From Dokdonella sp. (GTDB taxonomy: Bacteria > Pseudomonadota > Gammaproteobacteria > Xanthomonadales > Rhodanobacteraceae): 64,000 nt of DNA. Location: the NCBI RefSeq assembly GCF_019634815.1, contig NZ_JAHCAP010000008.1, positions 58,082-122,081 of the forward strand, read 5' to 3'. The notes beneath the pieces are model-generated. The model did no database searches. It worked only from the letters and a program-made list of their open reading frames with translations, and had not been told where the DNA came from. Made by a program: the position numbers and the translations under genes. The stretch's first letter is position 1; every line of letters starts with the position of its first letter. Positions 46,301 to 54,888 of this stretch are shown here, piece by piece.

Positions 46301-48267
46301 ACCTGGCGCCAGCCAAGATGCGCACCGAGGATCAGCTTGTTGAACGCATCGTTCTCGGCGTTGCCGCGCCAGATTTGCTCGAACGCGCGCTCGAAGGCCG
46401 GCCCGATCTGGGCGACATCGAATGCGCATCGGGTTTGCGGCTGCACCACGATGTCCTGGATGCGCAGGTGAACATCGCCGAGATCGAGCTCATCCAGTTG
46501 CTCGGTCAAAACCTTGAGGTTCATGTTCTCGAGCAGCGGGATCACCTCGGACAGCGAAATGTCGCTGCCATGACGGAAGATCTTGAAATGCTGGGTCGCG
46601 GCATCCCGATGCGAGGGCGCAAGGCTGAGTCGAATATCGTCGTCACCCTGCAACTGCGAAGCCAGCGCGATGTCGGCCGCCGCGCCACGCGGCGTTGCGG
46701 TCTCGATGTAGCTGGTCGGAAGTCCGGCATAGCGTGTCGCCAGTTGGCGTCCGGCGACATCGCCATGCGCTTCGATCAGGGCCGTGCGCAGTTCTTCGCT
46801 CCAGTCGCGCACGATCCCGGCCACGCCGCGCTCGAGCGCAGCCACATCGTACTCGGCATGCTCGCCCGGTTGCGGACGAATCACCAGATGCAGCAAGGCT
46901 ACCGGCGACTCGCTGACCTGCACCGAGGAGTCGACCTGCTTGCCGCGCAAGGTCGTGCTCAGCAGGTTGGTGATGCGATCGCGCGCATCGCTGCTGAGAC
47001 TCTCGCGCGGAACATAAGCCAGACACGAATAGAAGCGGCCATAGCGGTCGCGCCGCACGAACAGGCGCGCCCGCGGTCGCGTACGCAGAGCGAGCACGCT
47101 GGTGGCCAGGTCGAACAGGTCGTCCTCGTCGGCCTGGAACAGTTCGTCGCGTGGCAGCAGTTCAAGCACGTGGCGCAGCGCCTTGCCCGAATGCGCGTCG
47201 CGACGCAGACCGGAACGCTTGAGCACGGCTTCGACCTTGCGCCGCACCAGCGGCACGTCCTGCGGCCGCGCCATGTAGGCATTGGTGGTGAACAAACCAA
47301 GGAAACGCTGCTCGGCGATCGGCACCCCGGCTTCGTTGAAGCGCAGCACGCCGATGTAGTCCATGTAGCCTGCGCGATGCACACGTGCCCGCGCGTTGGT
47401 TTTGGTCAGGATGATGGCGTCCATCGAACCCGATTGCGGCAATTGCCGCGCGACCAGGGTGCGCAAGGATCGTGCCGCCTGCGCGCGCTCGGCACCACGC
47501 AGGATGCCCAGACCCGAGTTTTCCACTGCCTGCAGCACTTCTTCGCCGTCGACGCTGGCGACCTCGTACTCGCGATAGCCGAGGAAGGTGAAGTTGTCGT
47601 CGACAGCCCAGCGCAGGAATTCCCGGGCCTCGGCCACACCCTCGGCAGCCACCGGCAGCTTGCGTTGCGACAGGTCGTCGGCGATGCGCAGCATCGTCTT
47701 GCGCATGTCCTGCCAGTCACCGACGCTGGCGCGCACGTCGGCGAGCGCCTCGACCACTGCCCTTTTGAGTGCGGCAGCCGCATCGGCGTCGGCGACGCGA
47801 TCGACTTCGAAATGCATGAGCGACTCGACCACGGCAGCTTCGGCATGGCCTTCCGCAAGCGACTGCAGCTTGCCCGCTGCATCACGCCGCACGGCGATCA
47901 CCGGATGGATCAGCGCATGCGTGGCAAGCCCCGCATCGGCGATCGCCATGCCGACCGAATCGACCAGAAAAGGCATGTCATCGGTAACCACGTCAACCGC
48001 GGTTCGCGCACTGCGGCCGCTGCCGATTTCGCTGATGCGCACGACGGGTGTACGTGCTTGACGCTCGCCAAGCAAGCTCAAGGCCGCCGCGACCAGCGTC
48101 GCCCATTCCTGCGCCGTGCGCGCCTCGACTTCGTCGCGCGGCACGCGCTCCAGCAAAGCATGCGCAAGTCGCGCGGCATCAGCCTGTTGCCCTGCAGCGA
48201 TCAAGGACGGAAGCTGGCTGAGGATCGCTTCCATTGCCGCACTGCCCGAAACGCCGGAATTGCTCAT
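43348..48267 (-). CDS. NAD-specific glutamate dehydrogenase, 180-kDa class
   Basis: The 1639-residue protein belongs to the large NAD-glutamate dehydrogenases (GDH180), which deaminate glutamate to 2-oxoglutarate. A long N-terminal regulatory region with ACT-like modules (residues about 1-700) precedes the catalytic core, where [13 protein letters not shown] and [16 protein letters not shown] mark the substrate-binding part. Next come [27 protein letters not shown] and the Rossmann NAD site, then the C-terminal helical domain. Length is as expected for the class. ATG 48267 has GGGAG five bases upstream; earlier in-frame codons are not conserved. The enzyme usually supports growth on amino acids and is allosterically controlled. 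Confidence 0.96.
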   Translation of the reverse strand: [1639 protein letters not shown]

Positions 48268-48510
48268 GTCGCTCCCGAAAAATGGCCGGTTTGCAAAAGA
48301 CCGCAAGGATACGCCGCGCCCCTGAACAAGGCCACCACGCGCCGGCCCGCGCGGACTTGAAACCACCCACGGAAAATGCTGCCGCACGAGACCGTGATGC
48401 GCATGCCCGGCAATTCCTGCAAGCACGCGTGGCGGCCCAACTTCCTACACTCCCCGGATGGCGGAGATCCTGCCATCGTGAACGATTCACTGGACATCCC
48501 GAGGATTCCC

Positions 48511-49668
48511 ATGAAGGTCGCACATCGTTTCCTCGTCGTCGCCGTGGTGGTGACGCTGGGCGCCTGTGGCAGCGGCAAGCCAATCGCGCCGACGGAACAG
48601 GCCGTCGAAGTCGGCACGCTGACCGCTGCGGCGCAGAGCGTGCCGCTGTCTCGACAGACAGTGGGCCGCCTGAGCGCGTTGCGCAGTGCCGACGTCCGCG
48701 CCCGCGTGGCAGGCATCCTCGAACAGCGCGTCTACGACGAAGGCAGCGACGTCAAGCAGGGGCAGCTTCTGTTTCGCATCGATCCTGCGCCGCTGCGGGC
48801 CGCCCTCAATGCCCAACTTGCCAATCTCGCCGCGGCCAAGGCCACCTATGACAACAACCGCATTGCCGCCGAGCGCGCGCGCGCGGTGTCCGCCAAGGGC
48901 CTGCTGTCGCGTTCGAGCTTGGACAGCGCCGAAGCCGCCGAGCGTACCGCTGCCGCAGCGGTCAAGCAGGCGCAGGCCAATGTCGAGTCCGCACGCATCA
49001 ATCTGGGCTATGCCCAAGTGAGCGCGCCGATCAGTGGCCGCGCCGGCAAGCAGCAGGTCACCGAGGGCGCACTGGTCGGGCAGAATGATGCCACCCTGCT
49101 CACCACGATCGAGCAGATCGACCCTCTGTACGTCAATTTCAGCCTCGCGGTCGGTGAACTCGAAGCCATGCGTCGGGCCGCCGCGAGCGGACAGATCACG
49201 CTCACGCAGCGCGATCAGGTGCAGTTGCGGATCAGCCTGCCAGACGGCACGCCGTATCCGGAAACCGGCCTGCTCGATTTCACCGCTGCCACGGTCGACG
49301 CGGCAACCGGGTCAGTCAGCCTCCGCGGCAGCGTGCCCAATCCGAAGCACAACCTGATGCCGGGCATGTTCGTCAATGTCGATCTCGAACTGGGCGCAAT
49401 CAAGCAGGCCTGGCTGGTGCCGCAGTCTGCCGTGCAGCGCGATGCGCAGGGGCTCTACGTGTACGTGGCCGCCAATGGCAAGGCTGCGCTCAAGCACATT
49501 GCGGCCGAGACTGCGCAGGACGGCCGCTGGATCGTCACCGAAGGGCTTGCCGATGGTGATCAGATCGCCATGAGCAATATCCAGAAGCTGCGTCCGGACA
49601 TCGCCGTGAAGGCCACGCCGTGGCAGGACCCGGGCGCTGGCGCCACGGCACCCATCGCCGCGCATTGA
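48511..49668 (+). CDS. RND efflux periplasmic adaptor (membrane fusion protein)
   Basis: The 385-residue lipoprotein (lipobox TLGAC) is a MexA/AcrA-like adaptor. The lipoyl-like halves surround a helical hairpin of about residues 95-155 (AALNAQLANLAAAKATYDNN... AAAVKQAQANVESARINL), followed by the beta-barrel domain with DPLYVNFSLAVGELEAM and the membrane-proximal domain. It links the inner-membrane pump to an outer-membrane channel. The pump gene follows after about 100 bases. The start at 48511 follows a GAGGATT site; upstream frame is meaningless. Confidence 0.94.
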   Translation: MKVAHRFLVVAVVVTLGACGSGKPIAPTEQAVEVGTLTAAAQSVPLSRQTVGRLSALRSADVRARVAGILEQRVYDEGSDVKQGQLLFRIDPAPLRAALNAQLANLAAAKATYDNNRIAAERARAVSAKGLLSRSSLDSAEAAERTAAAAVKQAQANVESARINLGYAQVSAPISGRAGKQQVTEGALVGQNDATLLTTIEQIDPLYVNFSLAVGELEAMRRAAASGQITLTQRDQVQLRISLPDGTPYPETGLLDFTAATVDAATGSVSLRGSVPNPKHNLMPGMFVNVDLELGAIKQAWLVPQSAVQRDAQGLYVYVAANGKAALKHIAAETAQDGRWIVTEGLADGDQIAMSNIQKLRPDIAVKATPWQDPGAGATAPIAAH

Positions 49669-49770
49669 CGCCCGCGACCCGCACGTCGGCATCGTGCCGC
49701 GCGCACCGAGGCTTGGCACCCAACGCGCAACCGGATCAATTCAAGGCTCCGAGCTTGCAAGGAATTTCCC

Positions 49771-52700
49771 ATGTCACAGTTCTTCATCGATCGCCCGGTG
49801 TTCGCCTGGGTCATCGCGATCCTGATCACACTCGGTGGCGTGCTGTCCGTGCGCAGCCTGGGCATCGAGTCGTACCCGTCGATCGCTCCCCCGCAGGTGG
49901 TGATTTCGACGAGTTACCCGGGCGCCGATGCGGCCACCGTCGAGAAATCGGTGACCCAGGTGATCGAGCAGCAACTCACCGGCATCGACCGCCTCGCCTA
50001 CTTCAGCGCCAATTCCGGCTCGGACGGCTCCGCCTCGATCACGCTCACCTTCGAACCGGGCACGGATGCCGACACCGCCCAGGTGCAGACCCAGAACAAG
50101 GTCGCGCTGGCGACGCCGCGCTTGCCCAATGAGGTGGTCGAGCAGGGAATCGTCGTCGCCAAGCAGAATCCGGACTTCTTGCTGATCGGCATGCTGCGCT
50201 CGGAGACTGGCAGTCTCGATTCGGCGGCCCTCAACAACCTCGCCGCCGCTGATGTGGTGCCGCAAATCCAGCGTGTACCCGGCGTCGGTGGCGTGCGCCA
50301 GTTCGGTTCCGAGTATGCGATGCGCATCTGGCTCGACGCCGACAAGCTGCATGGCTACAACCTCTCGGCAGCCCAGGCGCTGGCGGCAGTGCGTGCGCAG
50401 AACATCCAGGTCGCCACCGGTTCGCTTGGCGCGCAACCTGCGGTGCCTGGCAACGGTTTCTCGGCCACGGTCACCGCCGAAGGCCGCTTCACCTCGCCCG
50501 CCCAGTTCGAAGACATCATTCTGCGCGCGAACAACGACGGCACCACGGTGCGACTCAGGGATGTCGCCCGGGTCGAACTGGGACCCTCCTCTTACGGCAG
50601 TTCGGTTGCCTACAACGGCCAGCCTGTGGCCGGCTTTGCCGTGCAGCTCCAGACCGGCGCCAATGCGCTCAGCGTTGCCGAAGCCGTCAAGGCACGACTG
50701 GCCGAGCTTTCGACCAGCTTTCCGCAAGGGGTGACATGGTTTGTCCCCTACGACACCACGCCATTCATCGTCTTTTCGATCCGCGAAGTGGTCAAGACGC
50801 TTGGCGAAGCGGTGGTTCTGGTGTTTCTGGTGATGTTGTTGTTCCTGCAGAACCTGCGCATGACCACGATTGCGCTGCTGGTGGTGCCGGTGGCCCTGAT
50901 GGGCGGCTTCCTCGGTTTATGGCTGGCCGGATTCACGATCAACCAGCTCACCCTGTTCGGCATGGTGCTGGTGATCGGCATCGTCGTCGATGATGCGATC
51001 GTGGTGATCGAAAACGTCGAACGCATCATGGATGAGGAAGGCCTTGGTCCCAAGGAGGCAACGCGCAAGGCGATGGGCCAGATCTCCGGCGCGGTGGTCG
51101 CCATTGCCGTGGTGCTGATGGCGGTATTCATTCCCAGCGCCTTGCAGGCCGGCTCGGTCGGCGTGATCTTCCGCCAGTTCTGCGTGACGATTGCCCTGTC
51201 GACCGCGTTCTCGGCCTTCCTCGCCCTGGTCTTCACGCCGGCGCTGTGCGCGTCCATGCTCAAGCCCGTGCACGAGGCCGACAAGAACGCCTTCTTCCGC
51301 GCCTTCAATCGCGGGTTCGAACGTCTGCGCAACGCCTACCTGGGCCACACCCTTGCCGCCATCCGCCATGCACCGCGCTGGCTCGCCGCCTTCCTCGTCG
51401 TGACCGTGCTGTGCGGCTTCATGTTCACCCGCATCCCCTCGAGTTTCGTACCCGAGGAAGATCAGGGTTCGATCATGGGCGTCGTGCAACTGCCCGCCGG
51501 AGCGAGCATGGAGCGCACCCGCCAGACCATGGCAAAAATCACTGAACTCGTACTCGCCAACAAGGCGACCCAGGGCGTGATCGCAGTGACCGGGTTCAGC
51601 TTCATGGGCAATGGCGAGAATACCGGCATGGCCTTCATCCGCCTCAAGCCCTGGGCCGAGCGGACCCGCCACGAGCAAGTCGCCACCGAAGTCATCAAGC
51701 AGCTCAACCGGACCTTGTCTGAAAACATCAAGGACGCCACCGTCAACGTGCTCAATCAGCCGACCATCCGCGGCCTTGGCCGCTTTGCCGGCTTCGACAT
51801 GTATCTGGAAGATCGTGGCGGCCGCGGCCACGAGGCGCTTGCGCAGGCGCAGGACGTGTTGCTGGCCAAGGCCGGTGAGCGCAAGGACCTGCTGACCGGC
51901 GTACGCGCGAATTCCCTGCCGCCCACGCCGCAACTGGAGATGCACGTCGACCGGGTGCAGGCGCAGTCGATGGGCCTGTCACTTGGCGAGGTCTACACCG
52001 CAATTCAGCTCATGCTGGCGCCCGTTTACGCCAACGATTTCTTCAATCAGGGCCGCGTGCAGCGCGTGACGATGCAGGCCGATGCGCCATTTCGCATGGG
52101 GCCCGATGCCTTGACGCGCTTTTTCGTGCCCAGCGCCACCCATTCCGAAACCATCACCGCGAACGGCACCAGCACCACCCTGCCGGCAATGATCCCGCTG
52201 TCCAACGTGGTGAGCGCCCACTGGAAAATGGCGCCGCCGACCCTGGCGCGCTACAACGGCTATCCGGCCGTGCAGATCAATGGCAACCCGGCTGCCGGAC
52301 GCAGTTCAGGCGATGCAATGACGGCCATGCAGGACATTGTCGCCAAGGACCTGCCGCAGGGCTTCGGCTACGACTGGACCGGCCAATCGCTGCAGGAGAT
52401 CATCTCCGGCAACCAGGCGCCGATCCTCTACACCCTGTCGCTGCTGGTGGTGTTCCTGTGCCTGGCCGCACTGTATGAAAGCTGGTCGATCCCGGTCTCG
52501 GTGTTGCTGGCTGTGCCCTTGGGCGTGTTTGGTGCCTTGCTGGCGACGATGGCGCGCGGCCTCACCAACGACGTCTACTTCAAGATCGGCATCATCACGA
52601 TCATCGGTCTGGCGGCGAAGAACGCCATCCTAATCATCGAATTCGCGGTCGCCGAACAGCGTGCCGGCCGACCACTCGGCGGTGCCGTCATCGATGCCGC

Positions 52701-52965
52701 ACGCATGCGCATGCGGCCGATCCTGATGACCTCGCTGGCCTTCATCTTCGGCTGTTTCCCGCTCGCGATCTCGAGCGGTGCCGGCGCCAACTCGCGCCAT
52801 GCGATCGGTACCGGCGTGGTCGGCGGCATGCTGTTCGCGACGGTACTCGGCCTGCTCTTCATCCCGGTGTTCTACGTTGCGGTGCGTCGCCTGCTTGGAG
52901 ACAAGATGGAGCCGATCGAAGAAACCCGCGCCGCGCTGTTGGCCAATCAGGGACGACAGAAATGA
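49771..52965 (+). CDS. RND multidrug efflux permease (AcrB/MexB, HAE1 family)
   Basis: The 1064-residue inner-membrane pump has the N-terminal signature SQFFIDRPVFAWVIAILITLGG, twelve predicted membrane helices and two large periplasmic loops. The proton relay Asp pair lies in VIGIVVDDAIVVIENVERIM. Proton influx drives export of hydrophobic drugs, dyes or bile-like compounds in AcrB. AAGGA eight bases before ATG 49771 is a good ribosome site. No outer-membrane factor gene follows, so a TolC or OprM protein must come from elsewhere. Translation of the next gene is coupled by a four-base overlap. Confidence 0.96.
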   Translation: MSQFFIDRPVFAWVIAILITLGGVLSVRSLGIESYPSIAPPQVVISTSYPGADAATVEKSVTQVIEQQLTGIDRLAYFSANSGSDGSASITLTFEPGTDADTAQVQTQNKVALATPRLPNEVVEQGIVVAKQNPDFLLIGMLRSETGSLDSAALNNLAAADVVPQIQRVPGVGGVRQFGSEYAMRIWLDADKLHGYNLSAAQALAAVRAQNIQVATGSLGAQPAVPGNGFSATVTAEGRFTSPAQFEDIILRANNDGTTVRLRDVARVELGPSSYGSSVAYNGQPVAGFAVQLQTGANALSVAEAVKARLAELSTSFPQGVTWFVPYDTTPFIVFSIREVVKTLGEAVVLVFLVMLLFLQNLRMTTIALLVVPVALMGGFLGLWLAGFTINQLTLFGMVLVIGIVVDDAIVVIENVERIMDEEGLGPKEATRKAMGQISGAVVAIAVVLMAVFIPSALQAGSVGVIFRQFCVTIALSTAFSAFLALVFTPALCASMLKPVHEADKNAFFRAFNRGFERLRNAYLGHTLAAIRHAPRWLAAFLVVTVLCGFMFTRIPSSFVPEEDQGSIMGVVQLPAGASMERTRQTMAKITELVLANKATQGVIAVTGFSFMGNGENTGMAFIRLKPWAERTRHEQVATEVIKQLNRTLSENIKDATVNVLNQPTIRGLGRFAGFDMYLEDRGGRGHEALAQAQDVLLAKAGERKDLLTGVRANSLPPTPQLEMHVDRVQAQSMGLSLGEVYTAIQLMLAPVYANDFFNQGRVQRVTMQADAPFRMGPDALTRFFVPSATHSETITANGTSTTLPAMIPLSNVVSAHWKMAPPTLARYNGYPAVQINGNPAAGRSSGDAMTAMQDIVAKDLPQGFGYDWTGQSLQEIISGNQAPILYTLSLLVVFLCLAALYESWSIPVSVLLAVPLGVFGALLATMARGLTNDVYFKIGIITIIGLAAKNAILIIEFAVAEQRAGRPLGGAVIDAARMRMRPILMTSLAFIFGCFPLAISSGAGANSRHAIGTGVVGGMLFATVLGLLFIPVFYVAVRRLLGDKMEPIEETRAALLANQGRQK

Positions 52966-53972
52966 AGCGCGCCCCGCCCGCGCGCGTCCCCCGGCGCGCG
53001 TCGGAATGGCGGGTCTTGGCGGCAGGACTGATGCTGCTGTCCACAGCCACAGCCACAGCCGCCACCGACCACGCGCCCGCGCCGTGGCAGTTTGGGCGCG
53101 ACAGCAATCCCTTCGTCGCCGCAGGCGGCTTGCCGTTCGCACCGCCGACGACTCGCGCCGACGGCGGGTGGCATCTCGACGCCGTGCTTGCTGCCAGCAA
53201 CACCGAGATCGGGATCAGCCGTGGCGATGAGCAATTGCGCTACGACATGGAAATCCACGAGCTGCGGCTCGCGGTGTCGCACAGTTTCGGCGAACGCTGG
53301 GTCGCGCGTGCAAGTACTGCGCTGGTGCGATTCGATCAAGGCTTTCTCGACGGCTTCGTCGAGGACTTCCACCGTATCTTCGGCTTCGACAATGGCGATC
53401 GCGGCAGGCTACCGGGCAATGGCCACACGATCCGCTACAGCGATTCCGAAGGCCACGCGGTGGAACTCGCGCGCGCGCGTTCCGGGCTTGCCCCGCTTTT
53501 GCTCGATCTGGCATGGCGCGCACCCGGCGAGGGCAGCGAGTGGCTGCTCGGCGGCACCCTCAAGATTCCGACCTCGCATGTCTCGCCACTGATCGATGAT
53601 CGCGCCACCGATCTCAGCCTGTGGACCGCGCTGCAATCGACCAGCGCCACGCGCTGGCGCTGGGGCGCACGTGCCGGTGTGTGGTTCCGTGGCGAAGGCG
53701 ATCTGCTCGACGGGCGTCGCAAGGATCAGGTGCCCTTCGTCGATGGCGTGCTCGGATTCCAAATCACACCGCAATGGGACGTGGCGGCGCAGTACCAGTG
53801 GCACGGCGCGCCTTACGACTCGGCGATCTCGCTGCTGCGCTCGGCCGGGACGCTGACCCTGTCGAGCGCTTGGCATGCAGACAGCGGCTGGAGTCTGCGC
53901 GCCGGCCTGGTCGAGGACCTGCCAGCGCGACATGCCCAGGACGTGACCTTCTTCGTCGGCTTATCGCGCTGA
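52962..53972 (+). CDS. DUF3187-family outer-membrane-like protein
   Basis: The 336-residue protein has a signal peptide, which includes a small CCACAG tandem repeat in DNA near 53040, and belongs to DUF3187. Its alternating hydrophobic strands (GISRGDEQLRYDMEIHELRLAVSHSFGERW onward) suggest a beta-barrel. DUF3187 proteins have no defined role. The start ATG overlaps the stop of the RND pump gene (ATGA), so it is made together with the pump. It may therefore be an accessory of the pump at the outer membrane, but sequence does not resemble TolC. Confidence 0.8.
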   Translation: MKRAPPARVPRRASEWRVLAAGLMLLSTATATAATDHAPAPWQFGRDSNPFVAAGGLPFAPPTTRADGGWHLDAVLAASNTEIGISRGDEQLRYDMEIHELRLAVSHSFGERWVARASTALVRFDQGFLDGFVEDFHRIFGFDNGDRGRLPGNGHTIRYSDSEGHAVELARARSGLAPLLLDLAWRAPGEGSEWLLGGTLKIPTSHVSPLIDDRATDLSLWTALQSTSATRWRWGARAGVWFRGEGDLLDGRRKDQVPFVDGVLGFQITPQWDVAAQYQWHGAPYDSAISLLRSAGTLTLSSAWHADSGWSLRAGLVEDLPARHAQDVTFFVGLSR

Positions 53973-54018
53973 TCCGACGCGGCTACAATCGCAGGATTGA
54001 ACCGCAGATCACTTCCCC

Positions 54019-54774
54019 ATGAGCACCAACGAACAAGCTCTGCTCGACAAGACCTGGTTCTATCGCTTCCGGCTGCCCAGCGGCCGTGTCACGCCGACCT
54101 ACGACGATGGCGCACTCGATGCGATCCACGATACCCGGCGCGCGATGCTGCACGACATCGTGCGCGCCCGTTTCGGCGACTCGCTGGCCGGGCGCAAGGC
54201 GATCGACATCGCCTGCCATCAAGGCTGGTTCTCGACCCAACTGCTCGAGTGGGGTGCGGACGCGGTACTCGCGGTCGATGCGCGCGCCGAACACATTGCC
54301 GATGTCGAACTGGTGCGCAGCGCACTGGACCTGTCGAAACTGCAAACGCTGCGCAGCGACGTGCACGCGCTCGACACCACCGGCCTCGGCCAATTCGACC
54401 TCGTGCTCATGCTCGGCCTGATCTATCACCTGGAAAACCCGATCGGTGCCTTGCGCCAGGCGCGCGCGCTCACCCGCCACCTGTGCGTGGTCGAGACCCA
54501 GGTCGTGCCCGGCATGAGCGGCATGGTCGACTACGGCAGCTACCGCTTCGTGCGGCCGCTCAAGGGTTCGTTCGGGATCATCGACGAAACCGACGACACG
54601 CACGGCCCCGAGGCAAGCACCACCGGCATCTGTCTGGTGCCCAGCCTCGAAGCCCTGTTCTGGATCCTGCGCAAGGTCGGTTTCTCGCGAGTCGAACTGG
54701 TATCACCACCCGCCGATGCCTACGAGCAGCTTGCCCACGGCAAGCGCGTGATGGTGGCTGCCTACGTCGACTGA
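54019..54774 (+). CDS. CmoB-like (DUF1698) methyltransferase
   Basis: The 251-residue protein is a class I SAM methyltransferase related to CmoB/DUF1698. The opening KTWFYRFRLPSGRVTPTYDDG and the motif I equivalent KAIDIACHQGWFSTQLLEWGADAVLAVDARAEHI are typical, as is the later FDLVLMLGLIYHLENPIGAL. CmoB itself transfers carboxymethyl to tRNA wobble uridine, but this protein lacks the long N-terminal helical part, so another small-molecule or tRNA target is possible. It lies alone behind the RND operon. Confidence 0.8.
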   Translation: MSTNEQALLDKTWFYRFRLPSGRVTPTYDDGALDAIHDTRRAMLHDIVRARFGDSLAGRKAIDIACHQGWFSTQLLEWGADAVLAVDARAEHIADVELVRSALDLSKLQTLRSDVHALDTTGLGQFDLVLMLGLIYHLENPIGALRQARALTRHLCVVETQVVPGMSGMVDYGSYRFVRPLKGSFGIIDETDDTHGPEASTTGICLVPSLEALFWILRKVGFSRVELVSPPADAYEQLAHGKRVMVAAYVD

Positions 54775-54888
54775 GCCAGTAGCAGGCTACCTCGCGCGTC
54801 GATGGGCCTGCACAAACTGTGGTGCAGGCCAACATTGCCAAGGCGGGCAATCGCGTAGGATCGCGCCGACACGACATGGAGCGCCGCT

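Noticed and set aside
46318..48360. 680-codon plus-strand open frame across the glutamate dehydrogenase gene
   Set aside because: It is a shadow of the conserved dehydrogenase frame on the other strand.
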